Positions 1-8,481 of a stretch of DNA of 64,000 nt are shown here, one piece after another. The position numbers were made by a program, and so were the translations under genes. The notes below the pieces were generated by a model. The model did no database searches. It was not told the DNA's origin and saw only the letters and a program-made list of their open reading frames with translations. The first letter of the stretch is position 1. The number at the start of each line of letters is the position of its first letter. The stretch lies in NCBI RefSeq assembly GCF_009208585.1, contig NZ_WFLN01000006.1, positions 62,001-126,000 of the forward strand. Reading direction: 5' to 3'. The DNA comes from Fluviispira multicolorata (lineage in GTDB: Bacteria; Bdellovibrionota_B; Oligoflexia; Silvanigrellales; Silvanigrellaceae).

Positions 1-161
1 TCAAATTTATTACAATAATTTTTTGCTTTTTTATGAGACCCAACAAGAATAACATCATAATTCAGACTTTTCAAACCATTATACAAATGCAAATCATATT
101 GAAATGTAAAAAAGGAGGGATCAATTATTAATACTTTTTGATTTATTAAAGATTCATTCAT
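1..161 (-). CDS. Glycosyltransferase-like protein, N-terminal part (runs off window)
   Basis: Only about 53 N-terminal residues are inside the window, read from an ATG at 161. The start reads MNESLINQKVLIIDPSFF, followed by a second strand-like run NYDVILVGSHKKAKN. A short beta strand, an open loop and then 'DVILVGS' resembles the N-terminal Rossmann half of GT-B glycosyltransferases, but this is too little sequence to be sure. The ATG overlaps the TGA of the upstream GT2 gene by four bases (ATGA), so the two are translationally coupled. It is the last visible gene of the polysaccharide operon. The exact family is open. Confidence 0.55.
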   Translation of the reverse strand, partial: MNESLINQKVLIIDPSFFTFQYDLHLYNGLKSLNYDVILVGSHKKAKNYCNKF

Positions 162-955
162 TGCGATCTAAACCTTCTCATGTAACTGTATTTTTTGTAG
201 TCAATAAAATTTTTCTTTGATGATAAAATTGCATAATGTATAAAATAATATAAAGACCTAAAAATATTTAATCCTTCGATTTTTCTATAAATTTTCCATT
301 GATTTAATGCTGTTTTTACTTTATTTGAAGAAACCGAATTAGAAGTGGATCTATAAATAGTCAAAGCTTCGTTTAAGCAATAAGCAGTATTTCCATTTCG
401 CAATAAATTTAAATAGAAGACATAATCTTCACTTGTTTTTAGAGTCTCACTGTAATAAACTTTTCCCATAATATTTGTATCATAAATAACAGTTCCTGTT
501 AAAAACACGCAGTGTTTGAGAAATTTATGATAATTCATTATTTTTGGGGGATTAAATTTACCAGTTATATTTAAATGAATATCCCCCTTATAAAAACTTG
601 TATAGACTATAGGATAATTGTACTTTTTAATAAATTGAAATGCTTTTTCCAATCTATTCTCTAAATAATAATCATCACTATCTAAAAAACTAATATATCT
701 TCCAATAGCTTTTTCGATACCTATATTTCTTGCTTTACCTGGACCTACATTTTTATCTAATTTAATATATCTAATTCTTTCCTCATTGTAAGCAATATTT
801 TTTATAATTTCATCCGAACTATCAGGAGAACAATCATTGATAATTATTAATTCAAAATTCTTATAGGATTGATTTAAAACTGAATCAATTGCTTTCTTAA
901 GAAACTTTTCTGAATTATATACAGGCATAATTACGCTTATCAAAATATCATTCAT
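158..955 (-). CDS. Glycosyltransferase family 2
   Basis: A 265-aa cytoplasmic or membrane-associated glycosyltransferase that probably adds one sugar from a nucleotide-sugar donor to the lipid-linked exopolysaccharide repeat unit. The GT-A fold is visible: ISVIMPVYNSEKFLKKAIDS at the N-terminus (nucleotide binding), then LIIINDCSPDSS, a GKARNIGIEKA segment, and the metal-binding DSDD near residue 95 in 'SFLDSDDYY'. No membrane segments are evident; the basic C-terminus (YSYMRRFRSQ) could bind the inner membrane. It follows the Wzc-type gene with a gap of about 40 bases and overlaps the next glycosyltransferase by ATGA. Donor and acceptor sugars cannot be read from the sequence. Confidence 0.9.
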   Translation of the reverse strand: MNDILISVIMPVYNSEKFLKKAIDSVLNQSYKNFELIIINDCSPDSSDEIIKNIAYNEERIRYIKLDKNVGPGKARNIGIEKAIGRYISFLDSDDYYLENRLEKAFQFIKKYNYPIVYTSFYKGDIHLNITGKFNPPKIMNYHKFLKHCVFLTGTVIYDTNIMGKVYYSETLKTSEDYVFYLNLLRNGNTAYCLNEALTIYRSTSNSVSSNKVKTALNQWKIYRKIEGLNIFRSLYYFIHYAILSSKKNFIDYKKYSYMRRFRSQ

Positions 956-995
956 GTTATTTTTAAACTTTCGGTTGATTAATTAATAATTAATA

Positions 996-3242
996 CTAAT
1001 TTTTCTGCTCATATCTAGAACTAAAAGAATAATTAGAGCCTAAATTACTCTTACTTTCAATAATTTTATTCATTATAAATCCATAAATAGTAATATTTGC
1101 GTTCTCAAATTTTCTTTTATACTCTCTTATTTCTTTTTCATGATGCTCACTAAAACCAAAGACGATAAGACTTAGTTTTGAATAACGGCAAAATTCGAAA
1201 GTGTCTGTAACTGACATGAATGGTGCCGTGTCAATAATTATATAATCATATTCTTTAGAAATATTTTTAAGAAAATCTTTAACTTTATCCTTGAATTGAA
1301 ACTCTGATTTTACATTTTTATACCTTCCTCGCGGAATAAAATCTAAATTTGAAATTCGTGTTTTTTGAATTATTTCATTTAAATCATTTTGACCTTCAAT
1401 ATAATTACAAAATCCAATTTTACTTAAATTATTTTGAAAAAAGCTCTCAATATTTCCTTGTCGCATATCACCATCAATTAGAAGAACTTTCTTACCCGTT
1501 TCTGTAAAAATATTTGCAATGTTTGCAGAAACAAAAGATTTTCCAACATTTGGATTTGGCCCTGATATTGCAATAATATTATTTTCAGGAGTCAACTCAA
1601 AAAGTAAATTCGTTCTTAAACTCCTAAAACCTTCTACAACCACATCATATGGATCGATTTCACTTAGAAACTTTAGATAATTAATTTTACCACTTTTAAA
1701 CATAATCTTTTGTAATTCATGATTTTTACTAAGTAAAATAGATGATAAAGAACGAATATCATATTTATTCTCAATAACTTCAAAATCTTCAATCCCTGCG
1801 AATAAAATTTTGCGAACAATAATATAAGAAACTGCAGCTAAAAATGAACTAATTGTAGAAAAAAGACTAAAATATATAAAAGACTTATTATTATCTCTAA
1901 GAGGAATTTGAGCGTAGTTTATTACAGCTACATCACCCACGGTACCCGCTTTGAGTAATTCAAACTGTTGAATTTTCTCAATTAAGTTAATATAAATTTG
2001 GTTTTGAATTTGAACTTCCCGCATAAGTCCTAAGGCAATCTGATCTGCGCTAGGAAGATCTTTTAACTTTCTTTCATATTTAGTTTTTTCTAGTTGGAGT
2101 TGAGCTAATGTTGTTTCAACATCCTTGATTTGTAGACTATCAGTAGTGTACTTCTGTTCTAATTGTCCTTTTTGAACTAAAAATTTAGAAATACTGTCCT
2201 GAATACGAGCAATATTTTCCATTGTAATTTTTGTTTCTTGTTCTAAAGCCACATTACCTGATTTTGCTCTATATTGATTTAATTCTGTTTCTGCTTTTAG
2301 AAGATCTTTTCTTACCGAAGGTTCTTGTGCCCTTAAAAAGTTTAAGGTTTTTTTTGCTTGATCTTGTTTTTGCAAAATATCCTGCTGCACTGATGAGTCA
2401 GCAATCGCATTTATAATGAGAGTAATTTTTTCTGGATCATAACCTTTAAATGTAAGGGAGGTTAAATCTGTCTTTTTACCTGCAGCTGTAACATTAAGAT
2501 CTGTTAATACTCTCTTTATAGAATCTTCTAAATTTATTTTTTGTAAATTAAATGCCACTCCAATTCTTGAATTAATTGATTTAACATAAATTTTAATTGT
2601 ACCATTTCCCAAGGGCATCTGTATGAATTCATTGAGTTTTCCTTTTAAAACCTCCTTACCACTTGGAGCGATTAAAGAAAAAGAATTATTTCCTAAATTT
2701 ACTATTTTAAACATAGAGTTTATATACTTATTTGGGATTTCAAATTTTAAAATCTGAATTTTTTCTCCGCCCCAAGCAAAGGAGGAAAGTCCTAAAACGG
2801 GATCTACAATTTCATTTTCCCTAGTAAAACTTCTTAAATTTGAATAATATATTTTTTTACCAATAAAAGGAAAATAATTAGGTTCTACGATAATATCAAG
2901 ACCTAAAGACTTGATTACAGGTTCTATAACCACATAAGATTTTAATATTTCGCTATATCTTTCAGCACTTCCATCATCTGAACCTAAAACAGGTATAACT
3001 TTACCTACAACACTCGATAGATTACCTGATCCCTTACTTGCATTTGTCGTTACCAAGACAGAAGTAGAATACTGCGGCATACGAAAAATACAGTAAATGC
3101 TTACTAAAATTAAACAGATTATAATTGATACTAAGATAATTAATTTATTATCTAAAATCTGTGAGAGCAGTTGCCTTACATCTATAAACTCAACTGTATC
3201 TTTTTTATCAACTTGACTTCTACTTTTTACGAACTCAGACAT
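996..3242 (-). CDS. Polysaccharide copolymerase / bacterial tyrosine kinase (Wzc-like)
   Basis: A 748-aa inner-membrane protein that controls chain length and export of exopolysaccharide and autophosphorylates on tyrosine. The Wzz domain follows a first membrane helix around residues 34-54 (LIILVSIIICLILVSIYCIF). The periplasmic part ends in a long coiled coil (about 285-430) and a second helix near 455-478. The cytoplasmic BY-kinase domain has Walker A in GPNPNVGKSF, Walker A' in VLLIDGDMRQG and Walker B in DYIIIDTAPF. The C-terminal tyrosine cluster is short: only two tyrosines lie in the last 15 residues (NYSFSSRY), where E. coli Wzc has about seven. It sits directly after the Wza and Wzb genes, the normal partners. 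An AAGG ribosome-binding site lies seven bases before the ATG. Confidence 0.93.
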   Translation of the reverse strand: MSEFVKSRSQVDKKDTVEFIDVRQLLSQILDNKLIILVSIIICLILVSIYCIFRMPQYSTSVLVTTNASKGSGNLSSVVGKVIPVLGSDDGSAERYSEILKSYVVIEPVIKSLGLDIIVEPNYFPFIGKKIYYSNLRSFTRENEIVDPVLGLSSFAWGGEKIQILKFEIPNKYINSMFKIVNLGNNSFSLIAPSGKEVLKGKLNEFIQMPLGNGTIKIYVKSINSRIGVAFNLQKINLEDSIKRVLTDLNVTAAGKKTDLTSLTFKGYDPEKITLIINAIADSSVQQDILQKQDQAKKTLNFLRAQEPSVRKDLLKAETELNQYRAKSGNVALEQETKITMENIARIQDSISKFLVQKGQLEQKYTTDSLQIKDVETTLAQLQLEKTKYERKLKDLPSADQIALGLMREVQIQNQIYINLIEKIQQFELLKAGTVGDVAVINYAQIPLRDNNKSFIYFSLFSTISSFLAAVSYIIVRKILFAGIEDFEVIENKYDIRSLSSILLSKNHELQKIMFKSGKINYLKFLSEIDPYDVVVEGFRSLRTNLLFELTPENNIIAISGPNPNVGKSFVSANIANIFTETGKKVLLIDGDMRQGNIESFFQNNLSKIGFCNYIEGQNDLNEIIQKTRISNLDFIPRGRYKNVKSEFQFKDKVKDFLKNISKEYDYIIIDTAPFMSVTDTFEFCRYSKLSLIVFGFSEHHEKEIREYKRKFENANITIYGFIMNKIIESKSNLGSNYSFSSRYEQKN

Positions 3243-3259
3243 ACAAAACCTTTTTATTA

Positions 3260-4462
3260 CTATTTACTAAGTGTTTTTATTGCAGCTGCTGTATCAACAG
3301 TCTGATTTATTGTTGTCAGTGATGGAATTACTAACCCAAGTACTTCATTAAATTGTGTAAGCTTAGATTTGGATACATATACTATATCCTTTGGTTTAAG
3401 TTGAAATTGACTCGCTAAAATAAGAGAATCAGGAGATCTTAAATTAATATAAAATATTTCTGGATTCTTACTGAAACTACGAATAATGTAAGTATTCTCA
3501 GGAGCTGATGTATTTGAAAAACCTTTTGAACTTCCAATTAAGTCTCGTAAATAAATGTTACCATCATTTATATTATATGCACCTGGTGAAGAAACAGAAC
3601 CGAGCATATAAACTTGCGATTTAATATTACTTGGAACAGTGACGACATCACCATCCTGTAAAATCCAGTTTTCTGAAGTTCCTTTTGGAGATTCTAAACT
3701 AGTTGCATCTACAATTATGGTTTTATTTCCTCTTTTAACAGTCACTGAAGTTAAATCTGAACAAACAGTTTGCGTTACATTTTCATTACTCAAACCACAG
3801 CGAACAGGTCCACCAGATAATGTAATAGCATTTAAAATAGTGAGTGGAACATTTGTAATGGAAATCACTTTAGGGGCCGTTATCATACCGACAACAGAAA
3901 TTTTTTGACTGTTAAATTGAGATACCACAACATTTATTTGGGGATTTTTTAAGAATAATGAAAGCTTTTTTGTTAGCAAAGTTCTGACTTCAATAATAGA
4001 TAGACCAGCTACTTTTATTTCGCCAACATATGGATAATAGATATAACCATTTTGATCGACTGTTATACCAATTGAAGATGCAATATTACTCGGTGCCGTA
4101 CGACTGTCTCCAATACCCTCTCCAATAATAGGATTGGATAAATTTGGATGATCCCAGACGATAACACTTAAAACATCTTGCGGACCAATCAAATAAGAAT
4201 AACCATTTGCATTTTCTGTAAAGCCTTCTGGAATTTTATAACTCTTTTTTAATTCTTCTTGAGTGATAAAATCACTTTTTAATTTTTGTTGTATGAACTT
4301 TGCATTGATTTCAGTTATTTCAGGAGTAACAAACTCGCCATTTGCATTTACTTGTTCCATAGGATTTTCGACATGCATACCAGGGGCAAAAACACAGCCT
4401 GAAAATAAAACAGAATAAAAAAAAGAAAGTCCTTTTAAATTATATAATTTTCTTTGAAACAT
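3260..4462 (-). CDS. Polysaccharide export outer-membrane lipoprotein (Wza-like)
   Basis: About 400 aa, forming the outer-membrane channel for exopolysaccharide together with the Wzc-type kinase. A signal peptide ends in a lipobox-like LFSGC, so Cys is the likely lipidated residue. The Poly_export/SLBB core is visible: YLIGPQDVLSVIVWDHPNLS, then VDQNGYIYYPYVGEIKVAGL, and later two SLBB-like units (ISVVGMITAPKVISI; VYMLGSVSSPGAYNI). I prefer the ATG at 4462. An in-frame TTG at 4483 is three bases after the phosphatase stop but has no Shine-Dalgarno site, while AAAGGG precedes the ATG, if rather far (about 12 bases). The gene lies between the Wzb-like and Wzc-like genes in one operon. Confidence 0.92.
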   Translation of the reverse strand: MFQRKLYNLKGLSFFYSVLFSGCVFAPGMHVENPMEQVNANGEFVTPEITEINAKFIQQKLKSDFITQEELKKSYKIPEGFTENANGYSYLIGPQDVLSVIVWDHPNLSNPIIGEGIGDSRTAPSNIASSIGITVDQNGYIYYPYVGEIKVAGLSIIEVRTLLTKKLSLFLKNPQINVVVSQFNSQKISVVGMITAPKVISITNVPLTILNAITLSGGPVRCGLSNENVTQTVCSDLTSVTVKRGNKTIIVDATSLESPKGTSENWILQDGDVVTVPSNIKSQVYMLGSVSSPGAYNINDGNIYLRDLIGSSKGFSNTSAPENTYIIRSFSKNPEIFYINLRSPDSLILASQFQLKPKDIVYVSKSKLTQFNEVLGLVIPSLTTINQTVDTAAAIKTLSK

Positions 4463-4486
4463 TTTTCGATGGAACCCTTTCAATTT

Positions 4487-4930
4487 TTATATTTTTGCAA
4501 CCCAATCCAATAGACAGCTATCAATATGATCAGCCATACGTAAAAATGCCTCGTAAGGTTTTTGGTAAGGATCGATAATATTTTCATTTCTCCAAGAGCC
4601 AATACAATGAACTCTGCCCTTAGTGAAAGTATATTTTTTTTCTATAAAAGATTTTTGCTCTGTGTCCATAACAAAAATTAAATCATTTTTTTGCAAAATA
4701 TCAATACTCAACTGCCTTGCAACATGAGAAGAGAGATCTAAACCTCGTTCAGCCGCAACTTGTATTGAAAGTTTATCTGCAGGATAACCAACCAATGCAC
4801 TGATACCTGCAGAAGAAATTATAGGAATTTCTGAATTTTTCTGTCGCAATAAATACTTAAGCTTTTCTTCCGCATATGGACTGCGACAGATATTGCCAAC
4901 ACAAACGACAAGTATAGAATTAAATTTCAT
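4487..4930 (-). CDS. Low-molecular-weight protein-tyrosine phosphatase (Wzb-like)
   Basis: 147 aa. It dephosphorylates the BY-kinase so that capsule/EPS polymerisation can cycle. The P-loop CVGNICRS (C-x5-R-S) is at residues 10-17 and the general acid Asp is in IIDPYQKPYEAF near the C-terminus, both as in the LMW-PTP family. The start at 4930 is chosen because AAGGA lies eight bases upstream and the protein then begins MKFNSILVVCVGN, the usual distance from the P-loop. A reading frame extends upstream to 4954 but adds residues not found in the family. The genes for its substrate kinase and the exporter follow at once in the same operon. Confidence 0.93.
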   Translation of the reverse strand: MKFNSILVVCVGNICRSPYAEEKLKYLLRQKNSEIPIISSAGISALVGYPADKLSIQVAAERGLDLSSHVARQLSIDILQKNDLIFVMDTEQKSFIEKKYTFTKGRVHCIGSWRNENIIDPYQKPYEAFLRMADHIDSCLLDWVAKI

Positions 4931-4974
4931 TCTTTGATTCCTTGCTGATTTCAAAATATTTATTACGATAAATA

Positions 4975-6396
4975 TTAATAAGCATTTTTATTAATAAACC
5001 CTTTAAAAATAGTTAAAAATATAATTTTAAAGTCAAGAAACACACTCCAACTTTGTATATATTGAATATCAAAATTGACCCTTGTTTGCATTTTTTCAAC
5101 TGTATCAGTTTCTCCGCGTGATCCATTTACTTGTGCAAGTCCAGTAATACCAGGTTTAATAAGATGTCTTTGCATATATAAATTTACAAGATCCTTATAA
5201 TATTCATTATGACTGATAGCATGTGGCCGTGGGCCAACTATTGACATTCTCCCTTGTAAAACATTGACGAATTGAGGCAGTTCATCAAGACTTGTACGTC
5301 TTAAAAATCCTCCAATTAAAGTCAAGCGAGTATCATTTTTTTGTGCCTGTTTTAAAATCGCCTTATCATTATGCACTTTCATTGTTCTAAATTTATAGAC
5401 AGTGATAATATTTCCAAATATTCCATAGCGCTTTTGTTTAAAAAACACGGGTCCATCACTTGTGATTTTCACTGCAATTGAAATAAGAATTAAAATTGGA
5501 GATATAAAAATTAAAATGATGAACGCCAAGATTTTATCAACACAGTTTTTAATAAGAACCGAGCTTCCATTCATCTTAGAATTCTCAATATCTAAGATAA
5601 ACATACCGCCTTCTTCACCCAACTGAGGTGAAAGACTCGATACACTAACAACTTCAGGTATGTAGCGCTTTGGTATAGGTTTGTGGCGTAATTCCCACAA
5701 CATTTCTTTAATTTTTAATTCATCCCCTTTGGGTAGAGCAAACCATATTTCTTCAATCTTTTTGTCCGAAATCCATTTACTAAGATTTTTAGCTTCTAAA
5801 TAGATTGGTATACCATGAATAAATGATGTTGGTTTAGCACAATCTTTAAGTTTTTCAGATACATCAATAAAAGCAGAAATTCTATACCCAGTCCAAAGAT
5901 AGTCAGACAATTGTGTTTGAATGCTCTTTGCTAATTTACCTGTTCCAACGATTGCGATAGCTCGGGTATTAAACCCTCTCATACGAATAACTCTGAGAAA
6001 GAACATAATTATCAGTCTACTCATAAGTATTAATATAAATACTACAATCGTAAATACAGTTAAAAAATACACTTTTTCATAAAAGATACCGTGATTGATT
6101 AAATAAATCGCAAATGAAAATAGTGAGAAAAATAGAATAAAACTAAGAATTAACTTATTAATAATAATTCGATAGTTTGAAGCCCTAAAAGGAGTGTAAA
6201 CTCCAACATGTGAAAAAATTGGAAACAAGAAAATCGCCGAAGACATAACACTTTTAAATAGTTGGTGATTTGATATAAAATTATTAAAAATTAAATACTG
6301 AGAAATGAATTCAGCTATTATTAATAATATAATATCTGAACAAATAAGAGCTAAAAAAAATGAATTGTGATTTTGTTTTAAAATATTACCATACAT
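4975..6396 (-). CDS. Undecaprenyl-phosphate sugar phosphotransferase (WcaJ-type), copy 1
   Basis: 473-aa polyprenyl-phosphate hexose-1-phosphate transferase. It starts each exopolysaccharide repeat by moving a sugar phosphate to undecaprenyl phosphate at the inner membrane. There are four predicted N-terminal helices, a CoA-binding-like Rossmann segment (IAIVGTGKLAKSIQ) and a fifth hydrophobic segment (ILAFIILIFISPILILISIAV). The conserved catalytic domain contains FFKQKRYGIFGNIITVYKFR, RRTSLDELPQ, SIVGPRPH and PGITGLAQVNGSRG. It is the first gene of the cluster reading through Wzb, Wza, Wzc and the glycosyltransferases. A second gene at 6740-8149 is a close paralogue with the same C-terminus (NKNAY). 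Confidence 0.93.
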   Translation of the reverse strand: MYGNILKQNHNSFFLALICSDIILLIIAEFISQYLIFNNFISNHQLFKSVMSSAIFLFPIFSHVGVYTPFRASNYRIIINKLILSFILFFSLFSFAIYLINHGIFYEKVYFLTVFTIVVFILILMSRLIIMFFLRVIRMRGFNTRAIAIVGTGKLAKSIQTQLSDYLWTGYRISAFIDVSEKLKDCAKPTSFIHGIPIYLEAKNLSKWISDKKIEEIWFALPKGDELKIKEMLWELRHKPIPKRYIPEVVSVSSLSPQLGEEGGMFILDIENSKMNGSSVLIKNCVDKILAFIILIFISPILILISIAVKITSDGPVFFKQKRYGIFGNIITVYKFRTMKVHNDKAILKQAQKNDTRLTLIGGFLRRTSLDELPQFVNVLQGRMSIVGPRPHAISHNEYYKDLVNLYMQRHLIKPGITGLAQVNGSRGETDTVEKMQTRVNFDIQYIQSWSVFLDFKIIFLTIFKGFINKNAY

Positions 6397-6476
6397 TTAA
6401 ATTTATATCCTAAAGATTTATAGCTAAATAATTTAAATTATTATGTATAAGTCATTCGACCAACTTCCAAAATAAC

Positions 6477-6495
6477 AAGCTACAAATAGTAGCTT
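6477..6495. promoter_or_regulatory. Inverted repeat upstream of EPS operon, possible operator
   Basis: A perfect 7-bp inverted repeat with a 5-base spacer (AAGCTAC-AAATA-GTAGCTT) lies about 80 bases upstream of the first EPS gene. Size and position suit a dimeric regulator's site. No regulator is linked to it here, and a repeat this short could occur by chance in AT-rich DNA. Confidence 0.3.
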
Positions 6496-6647
6496 TGAAA
6501 TAACTACACTTTTCAGTAGCACAGTTTTTTCGCTTTGCTAATATTTTTTTAATATTATTTTAATTATGGATTAACAATAAGCAAGTTCATAGATCAATTA
6601 CATCAATTGTTAAATACCAAAATTCTAATTTAAACTAATATTTATTA

Positions 6648-6704
6648 TTAAAATATGCCCAAACATTGATCATGAATTATGATCAATGTTTGGGCATATT
6701 TTAA
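6648..6704 (-). terminator. Long perfect hairpin between the WcaJ-type genes
   Basis: Two 26-base arms (beginning TTAAAATATGCCC at 6648) are exact reverse complements around a 5-base loop GAATT. It lies 36 bases after the stop of the second WcaJ-type gene, so it most likely terminates that minus-strand transcript and insulates the downstream EPS operon. The stem ends in TTTTAA rather than a long U-run, so it may work in both directions or act as a processing site. Confidence 0.7.
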
Positions 6705-6739
6705 TACAAACCCTTTGTCATAAATAGAAAAGCTCATTT

Positions 6740-8149
6740 TTAATAGGCATTTTTATTCATAAAACCTTTAAAAATTGTCAATATTATTATTTTTAAGTCT
6801 AAAAAAATACTCCAATTTTTAATATATTGAATATCAAGATTAATTCTTGTCTGCATTTTTTCAATAGTTTCTGTTTCTCCTCGAGCCCCATTCACTTGAG
6901 CCAATCCAGTAATACCAGGTTTAATAAGATGTCTTTGCATATATAACGTGACATAATCCTTATAATATTCATTATGGCTAATCGCATGTGGACGGGGACC
7001 AACAATAGACATCCTTCCTTGCAATACGTTAAAAAACTGTGGCAGTTCATCAAGGCTACTGCTTCTTAAAAAACTTCCGATCACAGTCAAGCGAATATCT
7101 TTTTTTCTTGCCTGCTGCAAAACTTTTGATTCAGAGTGAACTTTCATTGTTCTAAATTTATAAACAGTAATGATATTACCATATATTCCATAACGTTTTT
7201 GTTTAAAAAATATCGGCCCCTTACTTGTTAATTTTACACAAAAGGAAATAAGCAAAAGAATGGGTGATATCATGATTAAAATGAAGAGCGATAATATTTT
7301 ATCAATTATATTTTTAATAAGTGCTGAGTTTCCACTTATTTTAGAGTTTTCTAAATCTATAATTGGTATCTCATCAATATCTACTAATCCCTGAGAAAGA
7401 GCTCCTACTTTTATGACATCAGGTATGTAACGCTTTGGAATAGGCTTATGGCGAAGTTTCCAGAGAATGTCTTTAACTTTTTCATCATTGCCTTGCGGTA
7501 AAGCAAACCAAATTTCATCAATTTCGTTTTTATCTATCCAATGCACAAGATCATCTGGTTCACTATAAATAGGAATCCCTGAAATTGTATCTTTACTTTT
7601 AAATTCATTCTGAATTTTTATGAAAGCTAAAACACGATATCCTGTCCAAAGATATTCTGATAATTTTTCCTGAATAATTTGAGCCATTTTACCAGAACCA
7701 ATAATAGCAATTTTTTTTGTATTCAGTCCTCTTTTTCTAATATATCTAAGTATTAGCATTAGAAATATACTTTTTCCAATAAATAGTTTTGTAGCAATAA
7801 TAGAATAAAGCGCTAAGGATTGGAATTTTTCAAAAAAAATGCTTTGGTTGATGAGATAAATAAAAAATGAAAATATTGCAAAAAATGCCATAAAAGAAAA
7901 ATATAACTTTTTGATTATAAGAGTATAACTGGAGTCTCTAAATGGTTCATAAACTCCAATCTGAAAGAAAATGGGAAATATGAAAATTGAAATAGATATC
8001 ACACTCTTAAATATATGACTGAATGAAATCTCATTTTGCAAAATCAGATTACATGAAATAACTTCTGCAATTAACAATAAAGCTACATCTAATAGAAGCA
8101 ATGCCAGGAAAAGTGGGGTATGATTTTGTTTCAATATATAATTATGCAT
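6740..8149 (-). CDS. Undecaprenyl-phosphate sugar phosphotransferase (WcaJ-type), copy 2
   Basis: 469 aa, the same architecture as the neighbouring copy at 4975-6396: N-terminal membrane helices, Rossmann segment (IAIIGSGKMAQIIQ), hydrophobic segment and catalytic domain with FFKQKRYGIYGNIITVYKFR, RSSSLDELPQ, SIVGPRPH and PGITGLAQVNGARG. All family motifs are intact, so both copies should be active. The C-terminal catalytic half is nearly the same in both, while the N-terminal membrane half and the sugar-recognition region have diverged. This points to an old tandem duplication and possibly two different priming sugars, or use at different times. It is separated from the EPS operon by a long hairpin, so it is probably transcribed alone. 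Confidence 0.92.
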   Translation of the reverse strand: MHNYILKQNHTPLFLALLLLDVALLLIAEVISCNLILQNEISFSHIFKSVISISIFIFPIFFQIGVYEPFRDSSYTLIIKKLYFSFMAFFAIFSFFIYLINQSIFFEKFQSLALYSIIATKLFIGKSIFLMLILRYIRKRGLNTKKIAIIGSGKMAQIIQEKLSEYLWTGYRVLAFIKIQNEFKSKDTISGIPIYSEPDDLVHWIDKNEIDEIWFALPQGNDEKVKDILWKLRHKPIPKRYIPDVIKVGALSQGLVDIDEIPIIDLENSKISGNSALIKNIIDKILSLFILIMISPILLLISFCVKLTSKGPIFFKQKRYGIYGNIITVYKFRTMKVHSESKVLQQARKKDIRLTVIGSFLRSSSLDELPQFFNVLQGRMSIVGPRPHAISHNEYYKDYVTLYMQRHLIKPGITGLAQVNGARGETETIEKMQTRINLDIQYIKNWSIFLDLKIIILTIFKGFMNKNAY

Positions 8150-8474
8150 TTATACTTATACCCAAAAACAAGCAGGTAAATATTTTATTAATTTTAATCG
8201 TAAAAACAACATTTAACCAAATATAACAAAATAATTAAACTGTTTAAATTAAAAACAATGATCGTGCTACCCACTTATTAACACAAACAAAAAAAATTGC
8301 TAATACTTTTTCTAACTTTCTTTAACGAACAATAGAAACTTGCTACTTAATAAATCAAATTTTTTATTATAAACAATTTATGAAATATGCGTATTTTAAA
8401 AACCTAAAATATTTATAGATAATAAAAAAAGAACGCATATAAAATGCGTTCTTTTTTTATTATCTATAAATATT
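8150..8474. other. Intergenic region upstream of WcaJ copy 2
   Basis: 325 bases of very AT-rich DNA without a supported gene. It contains the downstream half of the 38-bp hairpin that ends the RNA-binding protein gene, and must contain the promoter of the minus-strand WcaJ copy 2. I could not single out a convincing -35/-10 pair. Confidence 0.5.
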
Positions 8475-8481
8475 TTAGGTT
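8401..8481 (-). terminator. 38-bp perfect hairpin at the 3' end of the RRM protein gene
   Basis: The arms 8401-8438 and 8444-8481 are exact reverse complements over 38 bases, with a 5-base loop (ATAAA). The stem contains the TAA stop codon and the last base of the preceding codon of the RNA-binding protein gene, plus a 7-base A/T run. In the minus-strand transcript the inner part (GAACGCAT...ATGCGTTC) next to the A/U runs looks like a normal intrinsic terminator. The outer 20 bases go well beyond what termination needs. Confidence 0.8.

Larger units (their letters stand above)
6397..6739. other. Intergenic region between the two WcaJ-type genes
   Basis: 343 bases without a gene. It holds a 57-base hairpin near its 6704 end, which ends the transcript of the upstream paralogue, and an AT-rich stretch that must contain the promoter of the EPS operon starting at 6396. 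A 7-bp inverted repeat (AAGCTAC-AAATA-GTAGCTT, 6477-6495) and a 16-base AT palindrome (6427-6442) lie in that promoter zone. No open frame with a ribosome-binding site was seen. Confidence 0.6.

Noticed and set aside
6427..6442. 16-base AT palindrome AATAATTTAAATTATT
   Set aside because: It consists only of A and T and is likely by chance in such AT-rich DNA.
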